From Sulfurimonas sp. (GTDB taxonomy: Bacteria > Campylobacterota > Campylobacteria > Campylobacterales > Sulfurimonadaceae), in contig JAMOSE010000086.1 of assembly GCA_027063215.1 (NCBI GenBank), forward strand, positions 1 through 12,866: a DNA stretch of 12,866 bases, written 5' to 3'. Numbering within the stretch: position 1 is the stretch's first letter; each line of letters starts with the position of its first letter. A program made the translations under genes and the position numbers. This document shows positions 7,201 through 12,866 of this stretch, one piece after another. The notes beneath the pieces were generated by a model. The model ran no database searches. It was not told the DNA's origin and worked only from the letters and a program-made list of their open reading frames with translations.

Positions 7201-9188
7201 TTAAAAAAATATTTTTTACACTGGTTTTGTTAGGATTTTTATCGCCCTTTGCGATACTGGCTTACTATTACTACAGTTATGATTATGATATATCTTCACT
7301 GACTGATTATCATCCAAATCAGACAACACGAATTTATGATAAAAACGGCGAAAAAATTGCCAATATTTTTTATAAACAGCATCGTTATTATGCTCCGTTT
7401 GAAGAGATACCGCCTCGCGTTATTGAAGCACTTGTTGCCATAGAGGATACAACTTTTTTTGAACATCCCGGGGTTAATTTTGATGCTATTTTCAGAGCTA
7501 TGATTAAAGATATCAAAGCAAGAAAAATGGTTGAAGGTGCAAGTACAATTACCCAACAGCTTGTTAAAAACAAACTCTTGACGCGTGAGAAAAAAATATC
7601 TCGTAAAATTAAAGAACTTATCTACTCCTTTAAAATAGAACAGGCTTTAACAAAAGAGCAGATTTTAGAGCGCTATCTCAATGAGATCTATTTTGGGCAT
7701 GGTTACTATGGTATAAAGACCGCAGCAGATGGTTATTTTCATAAAAAACTCTCCGATCTTACACTTAAAGAGATGGCTATATTAGTCGGTCTTCCAAAAG
7801 CACCAAGTACATATGCACCGACAAAAAATTATGAGATATCTTTAGGGCGAGCAAACAGGGTTATAACAAGAATGCATACGCTTGGATGGATAGATGATGA
7901 AACTTTTGAAAAAGAGCTTGCTGAGCGTCCTGTAGTTTATGATGATACATTGACACAAAACAGAGCCCCATTTATAGTTGATGAAGTAGCTAGAAGATTT
8001 AAGAAAATGGGACACAATGACTTACGAACGGGTGGATATGATATCTATACAACCATTGATCTGCGTTTACAGGAAGTAGGTCGAGAATCTTTAAAATATG
8101 CTTATGATGCGGCACTCAAGCGTATAGAAAAGTATAAAGCAAAAGATGTACAGCGTAAAAAAAGAGATAAAAACTATGAACTTCAAGATGTTAATGTTTC
8201 ACAATTAAACGGTGCTTTAGTCTCCTTGGATAATAAAACAGGAGATATTTTGGCTCTTGTAGGTTCAGTAGATTATCAAAAAAGTTCATATAATCGGGCA
8301 ACACAGGGAAAACGTCAGCCTGGTTCTGCCTTTAAACCTTTTATCTATCAAGTGGCAATTAATCTTGGATACAGTGGTGCAACACAGCTGGTAGATATAG
8401 CAAAAACATATGAATACAAAAAAGATGGTGAAGATATGAAGTGGCGACCAAAAAATTATGAGAAGAACTATAAAGGTCTTGTCACACTTCGTGAAGCACT
8501 TGTGCACTCTCGAAATCTTGCAACAATCAATCTTGTAAATGATATAGGATTGGCTACATTGATAAAAGAGTTGAAAAAATTCCAAATCAAAAACATTCCA
8601 AACGATCTCTCAATATCGCTTGGTACTATGTCTATGTCTCCGGTAGAACTTGCACGATACTATACATCCTTTTCAAATATGGGTGTTCAGGTTGTGCCAC
8701 ATTTGATCGATTCTATAGAACATAATAATGAAACTATTTATAAAAAACAAGAGAAATCTTTTGAAATTTCAAAAGATACGCAAGCATTTATTTTGACAAC
8801 AATACTTAGAGATGTCGTTGAACATGGTACCGGGCGGGGAGCAAGAGTTCGAGGTATAGAATTGGCAGGTAAAACCGGAACAACAAATAAAAATATTGAT
8901 GGATGGTTTGCCGGTTTTTCACCGTCTGTTGAAACAGTTGTATGGTTTGGAAATGATGATAATACACCAATGTATCATAAGGAGACCGGAGGTAGAATTT
9001 CTGCTCCGGCATTTGCATATTATTACAGAAAGTTACTGAAGCTTTACCCACAAATTCCAAGAAAATTTGAAGCACCAGAGGGTATAATTGAGGTAAATAT
9101 AGGTAATCGTAAAGAGTATTTTAGTGATATCTCTAAACCTCCACGCATAGAAGAAGTTTCAGAGACAGAGGAGGAACTTCTATTTTAA
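7197..9188 (+). CDS. mrcA: Class A penicillin-binding protein (glycosyltransferase-transpeptidase)
   Basis: A bifunctional peptidoglycan synthase of 663 residues that polymerises lipid II and cross-links the peptides on the outer face of the inner membrane. An uncleaved signal anchor is visible at about 4-24. The GT51 domain follows with the catalytic EDTTFFEHPG (E83), GASTITQQLVKN and ERYLNEIYFGHG. The transpeptidase domain has all three penicillin-binding motifs: SAFK (S377 nucleophile, K380), SRN (438-440) and KTGT (559-562). The C-terminus is short and acidic (EEVSETEEELLF). Length is typical of the single PBP1A-type enzyme of Campylobacterota, often called pbpA. The ATG overlaps the ABC stop (ATGA), with AGGA at 7183-7186. 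It is the last gene of the + strand run and ends 19 nt before the convergent leuA stop. Confidence 0.96.
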   Translation: MIKKIFFTLVLLGFLSPFAILAYYYYSYDYDISSLTDYHPNQTTRIYDKNGEKIANIFYKQHRYYAPFEEIPPRVIEALVAIEDTTFFEHPGVNFDAIFRAMIKDIKARKMVEGASTITQQLVKNKLLTREKKISRKIKELIYSFKIEQALTKEQILERYLNEIYFGHGYYGIKTAADGYFHKKLSDLTLKEMAILVGLPKAPSTYAPTKNYEISLGRANRVITRMHTLGWIDDETFEKELAERPVVYDDTLTQNRAPFIVDEVARRFKKMGHNDLRTGGYDIYTTIDLRLQEVGRESLKYAYDAALKRIEKYKAKDVQRKKRDKNYELQDVNVSQLNGALVSLDNKTGDILALVGSVDYQKSSYNRATQGKRQPGSAFKPFIYQVAINLGYSGATQLVDIAKTYEYKKDGEDMKWRPKNYEKNYKGLVTLREALVHSRNLATINLVNDIGLATLIKELKKFQIKNIPNDLSISLGTMSMSPVELARYYTSFSNMGVQVVPHLIDSIEHNNETIYKKQEKSFEISKDTQAFILTTILRDVVEHGTGRGARVRGIELAGKTGTTNKNIDGWFAGFSPSVETVVWFGNDDNTPMYHKETGGRISAPAFAYYYRKLLKLYPQIPRKFEAPEGIIEVNIGNRKEYFSDISKPPRIEEVSETEEELLF

Positions 9189-9195
9189 GAAGTTG

Positions 9196-9225
9196 AATCG
9201 GGCTTGTTTAAGAAAAAGCCCGATT
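9196..9225. terminator. Shared hairpin between convergent mrcA and leuA
   Basis: Perfect 10-bp inverted repeat: AATCGGGCTT at 9196-9205 and AAGCCCGATT at 9216-9225, around a 10-nt loop. The loop can close further (TTT 9207-9209 with AAA 9213-9215) to an AAG triloop with one bulged G. It lies 8 nt past the mrcA stop. The leuA stop codon (9210-9208) is in the loop, and the 9216-9225 arm falls inside leuA's last codons. Neither strand has a strong T-run after the stem. It is therefore a plausible bidirectional end signal but not a textbook intrinsic terminator. Confidence 0.6.
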
Positions 9226-10869
9226 GAGTGCGCAAAACATTGCTCTTATAGAAGCAACAGTAATGTCATTGTCTGCACCAACACCAAAGCATGAAAGAAT
9301 ATCTCTGCTTTGGATCTCAATGTAGGCTACTGCTTTTGCAGAACTTTTGTCTCCGCATGAGTGTTCAGCATATGATTTAATACTAAACGCATTCTCATAC
9401 TCTTTCATAAGTGCATTTTTACATGCATCTATAGGACCATTTCCCTTACCTGTTGAAGTAATATCTTTGCCTTTATAGCTATAACTTAATTTACAAGTAG
9501 ATTGCCCGTTATCTGTGCTTAAAGAGATATCTTTAAATGTGATATGCTCTTTGATTCTAAAGTAGGTATCTTTAAAAACTTCCAAGATCTCTTCTGGCGA
9601 TAACTCTCTTCCTTTTTCATCACTGAGTGCCTGTACAGCACGGCCGATCTCGGGATGCATTGCTTTTGGAAGATGATAGCCGTAGTTTTTCTCTAAAATG
9701 TACGCTACACCGCCTTTTCCGGATTGTGAGTTGATACGAATGATAGACTCATAGGTACGTCCAACATCTGCTGGATCAATCGGCAAGTAGGGAACTTCCC
9801 AAAACGGATCCTCTTTTGCCTGTTGGTATGCCAAACCTTTGTTGATGGCATCTTGGTGTGAACCTGAAAATGCTGTATAGACAAGCTCACCCACATAAGG
9901 ATGACGAGGATGTGTTGGAAGTTCTGTTACACGTTCAACAACATCAAGTACTTCATTTACATCCGAGAAGTCAAGTTTTGGATCAACTCCCTGTGTAAGC
10001 ATATTAAGTGCTAAAGTGATAATATCAACATTTCCTGTACGCTCACCATTACTTAAAAGTGTTCCCTCAACTCTATCTGCTCCTGCTAAAAGTGCAAGCT
10101 CCGTTGCTGCAATGGAAGTTCCTCTGTCATTGTGTGTATGTGTGGAGATAATGACATTTTCACGGTTATCTAGATGTCTGCCCATCCACTCAATTTGATC
10201 GGCATAGACATTTGGTGTCGCCATCTCTACAGTTGCGGGAAGATTGATAATAACTGGACGATCTTTTGCAATACCCCATCGTGCTGTTACTTCATTGGAA
10301 ATACGTGCTGCAAATTCTAACTCTGTTCCGGTAAAACTCTCAGGAGAGTATTCCAAAAATATCTTTCCGTCATGATCGTGTTCATATTTTTTTACTAAAT
10401 CTACCCCTTCTAGTGCCAAGGCAATAATCTCTTCTTGTGTTTTTGAAAAGACAATTTTTCTTTGTGCAACAGAAGTTGAATTATAAAGATGTACTGTTGC
10501 TTTTTTAACACCTTGAAGTGCTTCAAATGTTTTTGCTATAAGGTGTTCACGAGCCTGTACTAAAACCTGTACTGTTACATCATCAGGTATAAGCTTATCA
10601 TCAACAAGTTTACGTAAAAAATCAAATTCTATTTTGGAAGCAGATGGAAAACCAACTTCTATCTCTTTAAAACCGAGTTTGAGTAAGAGTGCAAAAAGTT
10701 CAAGTTTTTTCTTCATGTCCATTGGATTAATAAGTGCTTGATTTCCATCACGTAAATCAACACTACACCATCGTGGAGCTTTTGTAATTGTATTGTCCGG
10801 CCATTTTCGATCTGGCAAGTCTATTTTTGGATATGGCTTATATTTGCCTTTTGGAATATGATTCATCAT
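9208..10869 (-). CDS. leuA: 2-isopropylmalate synthase, long LeuA2-like form
   Basis: First committed step of leucine synthesis: acetyl-CoA plus 2-ketoisovalerate to 2-isopropylmalate. The 553-residue protein has the HMGL-like TIM barrel: APRWCSVDLRDGNQAL with the catalytic R40-D41, metal-binding H244-x-H246 in STHTHNDRG, and NGERTGNVDI at 275-284. A C-terminal LeuA regulatory domain runs from about 430 to 553 (STGKGNGPIDA, then IEIQSRDILSCFGVGADNDI), where leucine feedback usually acts. The N-terminus (NHIPKGKYKPYPKIDLPDRKWP) matches the class that also includes the fungal enzymes. I chose the ATG at 10869: AAAGGA (10881-10876) sits 6 nt upstream. A GTG at 10905 would add 12 residues and bury that ribosome site. 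No leuB/C/D is adjacent. It lies 178 bp downstream of glnA with its own promoter, and converges with mrcA. Confidence 0.96.
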   Translation of the reverse strand: MMNHIPKGKYKPYPKIDLPDRKWPDNTITKAPRWCSVDLRDGNQALINPMDMKKKLELFALLLKLGFKEIEVGFPSASKIEFDFLRKLVDDKLIPDDVTVQVLVQAREHLIAKTFEALQGVKKATVHLYNSTSVAQRKIVFSKTQEEIIALALEGVDLVKKYEHDHDGKIFLEYSPESFTGTELEFAARISNEVTARWGIAKDRPVIINLPATVEMATPNVYADQIEWMGRHLDNRENVIISTHTHNDRGTSIAATELALLAGADRVEGTLLSNGERTGNVDIITLALNMLTQGVDPKLDFSDVNEVLDVVERVTELPTHPRHPYVGELVYTAFSGSHQDAINKGLAYQQAKEDPFWEVPYLPIDPADVGRTYESIIRINSQSGKGGVAYILEKNYGYHLPKAMHPEIGRAVQALSDEKGRELSPEEILEVFKDTYFRIKEHITFKDISLSTDNGQSTCKLSYSYKGKDITSTGKGNGPIDACKNALMKEYENAFSIKSYAEHSCGDKSSAKAVAYIEIQSRDILSCFGVGADNDITVASIRAMFCALNRAFS

Positions 10870-10875
10870 TTTGAA

Positions 10876-10881
10876 TCCTTT
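10876..10881 (-). promoter_or_regulatory. Ribosome binding site that fixes the leuA start
   Basis: AAAGGA on the minus strand, 6 nt before the ATG at 10869-10867. Its spacing supports that ATG over the in-frame GTG at 10905. A second ATG follows directly at 10866. Confidence 0.7.
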
Positions 10882-10895
10882 AGTACTTGAAATTT

Positions 10896-10948
10896 TTAAT
10901 AACACACTCTTACGTGAGACTTTTTGATACGAAGTCTCTTGTTATTAA
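10896..10948 (-). promoter_or_regulatory. Structured 5' leader of leuA
   Basis: Between the predicted leuA promoter and its ribosome site the RNA can fold into a nested structure. The outer 9-bp stem pairs TTAATAACA (10948-10940) with TGTTATTAA (10904-10896). The inner 7-bp stem pairs GAGACTT (10938-10932) with AAGTCTC (10922-10916) around a 9-nt loop. The outer stem ends about 14 nt before AAAGGA, so the ribosome site is not sequestered in this fold. No U-run follows, so it is not an obvious attenuator. An in-frame GTG (10905-10903) followed by two TTA Leu codons lies at the outer stem. I do not recognise it as a known riboswitch. Confidence 0.45.
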
Positions 10949-10955
10949 TGTCGGA

Positions 10956-10961
10956 ATTATA
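10956..10961 (-). promoter_or_regulatory. leuA promoter, -10 box
   Basis: Perfect TATAAT on the minus strand, 87-92 nt upstream of the leuA ATG. No TTGACA-like -35 is present, but the upstream stretch is T/A-rich with T-runs, as expected for sigma-70 promoters in Campylobacterota. Transcription would start near 10949, giving a leader of about 80 nt. Confidence 0.6.
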
Positions 10962-11023
10962 GCGAATTTAGAAGTTTTTAAAAAGAAGATCGAGAGTTAG
11001 TTGAAAATTTTAAAGAAGATATC

Positions 11024-11042
11024 TTCTCCCGTAAAGGGAGAA
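11024..11042 (-). terminator. Hairpin terminator downstream of glnA
   Basis: Reading the minus strand, TTCTCCC (11042-11036), loop TTTAC, GGGAGAA (11030-11024), starting 6 nt past the glnA stop. The following minus-strand bases run GATATCTTCTTTAAAATTTT, T-rich but interrupted. A 14-bp palindrome (AGAAGATATCTTCT, 11014-11027) overlaps the second arm and could form a competing hairpin. It is likely the end of the glnA transcript. Confidence 0.6.
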
Positions 11043-11047
11043 AAAGA

Positions 11048-12478
11048 TTAGCACTGGTACGTAGTTTTGAACTCGTACGCAGTTGGACGACCTTCATCTG
11101 GCCATACATCACGCTCAAATCTATAGTGTTGGTATGCATCAATAACTTCTTGTGTAAATACAGGTTTAAGAAATTCATTATCAGCAATAAGACCTTCAAG
11201 TGCTTCACGAAGTGTATGTGGCATTTGAGGGATACCTTTTTCACGGATCTCATCAAGAGAAAGTTCAAAAAGATCTTCATCCATTGGACCAACAGGAACA
11301 GTTTTGTTTTTGATACCGTCAAGTCCAGCCATCATCATTACAGCAAATGCAAGGTAAGGACACGCAGATGAATCTGGGAATCTCATCTCAATACGAGTTG
11401 CTTTTTCACCTGCACCATATGGAATACGACAAGCAGCTGAACGGTTTTGGCTAGAGTAAGTAAGAATACTTGGCGCTTCAAAACCTGGAAGAAGTCTTTT
11501 GTATGAGTTTGTAGTAGGGTTTGTAAATGCACTTACAGCAGCAGCATGTTTAAAGATACCACCGGCATAGTTGATAGCCATTTGGCTTAAGTTACCATAG
11601 TTACCCTCAGCATAGAAAAGGTTGCTACCATCTTTCCATAAAGATTGGTGAACGTGCATACCGTTACCATTATCACCATAGAGAGGTTTTGGCATAAATG
11701 TAGCAGTTTTGCCGTTTAAATGAGCAATCATTTTTACAACGTATTTGTATTTTTGAACATTGTCAGCAGCACCGATGATGTCACTAAAAACGATACCAAT
11801 CTCACCTTGACCTTGTGCTACTTCATGGTGACCAAGAATAACTTCAAGACCAACTTGCTCTAGTACTTGCATCATCTCAGCACGCATATCTACCATAGAA
11901 TCAGTTGGTGCTACTGGAAAGTAACCACCTTTTGTTCCTGGACGGTGCCCTGTGTTGTACATATCTTTATAATCTGTATTTGAGTTCCATTCACCCTCTT
12001 CAGTGTCTATCTTGTAACCTGCTTCATTGATGTTGTCAACAAATTTCACATCATCAAAGATAAAAAATTCATTTTCCGGTCCAAAGTACGCTGCATCGGC
12101 AATACCTTGTTCATCAGCATATTTGAGTGCTTTTTTAGCGATAGAACGTGGACATCTTTCATATAAATCACCTTTGTAGATATCATAAACATCACAAAAG
12201 AGGATAACAGTAGGATCAGCAGTAAATGGATCTAAGAAAGCTGTAGGAACATCAGCTTTTAAAATCATATCTGATTGATTAATCGGTTGCCATGCTTCAA
12301 TAGATGAGCCGTCAAACGGGAAACCATTTTCTAAAATTTCTGTATTTACTGCAGAGTAGCGGTAAGAAAGGTGGTGCCATGCACCTTTGATATCTGTAAA
12401 TCTTAGATCTACAAATTGAACTTCATTCTCTTCACAAAACGTAAAGAATTCTTCTATATTATTAACGAATTTTCCCAT
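11048..12478 (-). CDS. glnA: Type I glutamine synthetase
   Basis: ATP-dependent assimilation of ammonia into glutamine; a cytoplasmic dodecamer in this family. The 476-residue protein (E. coli 469) shows the N-terminal beta-grasp FDGSSIEAW, metal-binding PENEFFIFD, GHHEVAQGQGEIG and NGNGMHVHQSLW, the NPTTNSYKRLLPGFEAP loop, and RIEMRFPDSSACPYLAF. At the position of the adenylylated Tyr of enteric GlnA (NLYDLP) it reads DLFELS, with Phe at 404, so classical GlnE-type adenylylation is not possible here. A comparable NLF- sequence is known for Helicobacter pylori GlnA. The start is clear: AGGAG (12490-12486) sits 7 nt before the ATG. It is transcribed from its own short-leader promoter and ends in a hairpin, so it appears monocistronic. 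Confidence 0.98.
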   Translation of the reverse strand: MGKFVNNIEEFFTFCEENEVQFVDLRFTDIKGAWHHLSYRYSAVNTEILENGFPFDGSSIEAWQPINQSDMILKADVPTAFLDPFTADPTVILFCDVYDIYKGDLYERCPRSIAKKALKYADEQGIADAAYFGPENEFFIFDDVKFVDNINEAGYKIDTEEGEWNSNTDYKDMYNTGHRPGTKGGYFPVAPTDSMVDMRAEMMQVLEQVGLEVILGHHEVAQGQGEIGIVFSDIIGAADNVQKYKYVVKMIAHLNGKTATFMPKPLYGDNGNGMHVHQSLWKDGSNLFYAEGNYGNLSQMAINYAGGIFKHAAAVSAFTNPTTNSYKRLLPGFEAPSILTYSSQNRSAACRIPYGAGEKATRIEMRFPDSSACPYLAFAVMMMAGLDGIKNKTVPVGPMDEDLFELSLDEIREKGIPQMPHTLREALEGLIADNEFLKPVFTQEVIDAYQHYRFERDVWPDEGRPTAYEFKTTYQC

Positions 12479-12507
12479 TAATTTTCTCCTGAATTTTATC
12501 TGTGCAT

Positions 12508-12513
12508 AGTATA
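12508..12513 (-). promoter_or_regulatory. glnA promoter, -10 box
   Basis: TATACT on the minus strand, about 30 nt upstream of the glnA ATG. The predicted transcript start near 12501 leaves a leader of only about 22 nt containing AGGAG. No clear -35 or sigma-54 (GG-N10-GC type) element was seen. Confidence 0.5.
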
Positions 12514-12682
12514 GCTTATTAATGAGTAATAAAGTATTGTATATTGCTTAAAAAATACGCAATTTTATATATTGTTTCATTTAGTGATAGGTTTAATCAA
12601 TTGACTTACATTCAAAAATGGCTAATAAGATAAAATGACATAAAAGTGACATTATTCATTAGTGATATCAAAGCTATCTTTG

Positions 12683-12690
12683 TATAGAAT
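12683..12690 (+). promoter_or_regulatory. Possible promoter of the right-edge gene
   Basis: TATAGAAT on the + strand, about 70 nt before the GTG at 12761. The tandem TGACAT copies lie roughly 30-45 nt upstream. No convincing -35 box was found, so this is a weak call from an A+T-rich background. Confidence 0.3.
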
Positions 12691-12731
12691 CTTTTATTTT
12701 TAAAAGAAAATAAACTCAAAATTAGGTGCGA

Positions 12732-12761
12732 ATGTTAAGTTATATAAAAGGTTTAGATTAG
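12732..12761 (+). CDS. Possible nine-residue leader peptide
   Basis: ATG at 12732 opens a nine-codon frame (MLSYIKGLD) ending in TAG at 12759-12761, whose G is also the first base of the GTG start of the next gene (TAGTG). AGGTG lies about 5 nt before the ATG, a plausible ribosome site. It could couple translation into the downstream gene. Short frames like this arise often by chance. Confidence 0.2.
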   Translation: MLSYIKGLD

Positions 12762-12866
12762 TGAGTACTCAAAAACAAGTTTTACTAATAGGCATCATCT
12801 TTATCATCAGTTTTTCAGGTTTATTTCTTAACAACAGACAAGAATATACAAAAAATATAAATACCA
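12761..12866 (+). CDS. Membrane-anchored protein, N-terminus only, cut by the right edge
   Basis: An open frame from GTG at 12761 runs to the window end without a stop (35 codons visible). It begins MSTQKQVLLIGIIFIISFSG, then LFLNNRQEYTKN. A short polar N-terminus, a hydrophobic stretch at about residues 7-23 and a polar continuation indicate an uncleaved anchor or signal sequence with the rest outside the cytoplasm. AAAAGG lies 9 nt before the GTG. The family cannot be told from this fragment. It is divergent from glnA. Confidence 0.6.
   Translation, partial: MSTQKQVLLIGIIFIISFSGLFLNNRQEYTKNINT

Larger units (their letters stand above)
12479..12760. other. Divergent intergenic region, glnA and right-edge gene
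   Basis: About 280 very A+T-rich bases without a long gene. They contain the glnA promoter and ribosome site on the minus strand, an attgc/gcaat inverted repeat (12543-12547, 12559-12563), two TGACAT copies 11 bp apart (12636-12641, 12647-12652), a palindrome TGATATCA (12663-12670), a possible + strand -10 box, a TCTTTTA/TAAAAGA stem with a TTTT loop (12690-12707), and a possible nine-codon leader ORF at 12732. Confidence 0.6.

Noticed and set aside
8286..8585. 99-codon minus-strand frame in mrcA
   Set aside because: It overlaps the transpeptidase active-site coding region and has a Cys/Phe-rich shadow composition.
10870..10905. GTG start giving leuA a 12-residue extension
   Set aside because: It would place the good AAAGGA ribosome site inside the coding region. 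It is kept only as a possible alternative in the leader finding.
12479..12760. Sigma-54 promoter for glnA
   Set aside because: I looked for a GG-N10-GC element on the minus strand and found none; a sigma-70-type -10 box fits better.

Overview
This window looks like chromosomal DNA of an A+T-rich member of the Campylobacterota (formerly Epsilonproteobacteria), probably close to Sulfurimonas. That placement is inferred. It rests on the composition, very tight gene packing, a glutamine synthetase with Phe at the usual adenylylation Tyr, and a sensor cyclase whose PAS domain has the NKTFFKYF / CICRFF wording I associate with this phylum. There are no rRNA or tRNA genes, IS elements or CRISPR arrays.

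Layout. Positions 1-9188 (+ strand) hold seven genes that overlap or nearly touch: alaS (missing its first few codons), a four-helix HemJ/CopD-like membrane protein, a Maf nucleotide pyrophosphatase, a membrane-bound PAS-GGDEF diguanylate cyclase, bioF, a stand-alone Opp/Dpp/Nik-type ABC ATPase, and a class A penicillin-binding protein. Junctions are 1-nt, 11-nt or 4-nt (ATGA) overlaps plus one 2-nt gap, so they are probably cotranscribed and partly translationally coupled. A hairpin at 9196-9225 closes this unit. It also lies over the last codons and stop codon of the convergent leuA.

Positions 9208-12478 (- strand) hold leuA (2-isopropylmalate synthase, long LeuA2-like form) and glnA (type I glutamine synthetase). 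They are separate transcription units: a hairpin follows glnA, and leuA has its own TATAAT box and a structured leader of about 80 nt. A divergent intergenic region (12479-12760) separates glnA from a gene cut by the right edge, of which only a membrane-anchor N-terminus is visible.

How the genes fit together: the left unit combines translation (AlaRS), nucleotide sanitation (Maf), c-di-GMP signalling, biotin synthesis, an ATPase of unknown partner and cell-wall synthesis, with no single pathway. The right part is nitrogen and leucine assimilation. Most of the window is housekeeping and I do not see a clearly new multi-gene system. The points most worth checking are the leuA leader, the hairpin over the leuA stop codon, the sensor cyclase inside a housekeeping operon, the orphan ATPase, the divergent motifs in BioF, and the GlnA Tyr-to-Phe change.
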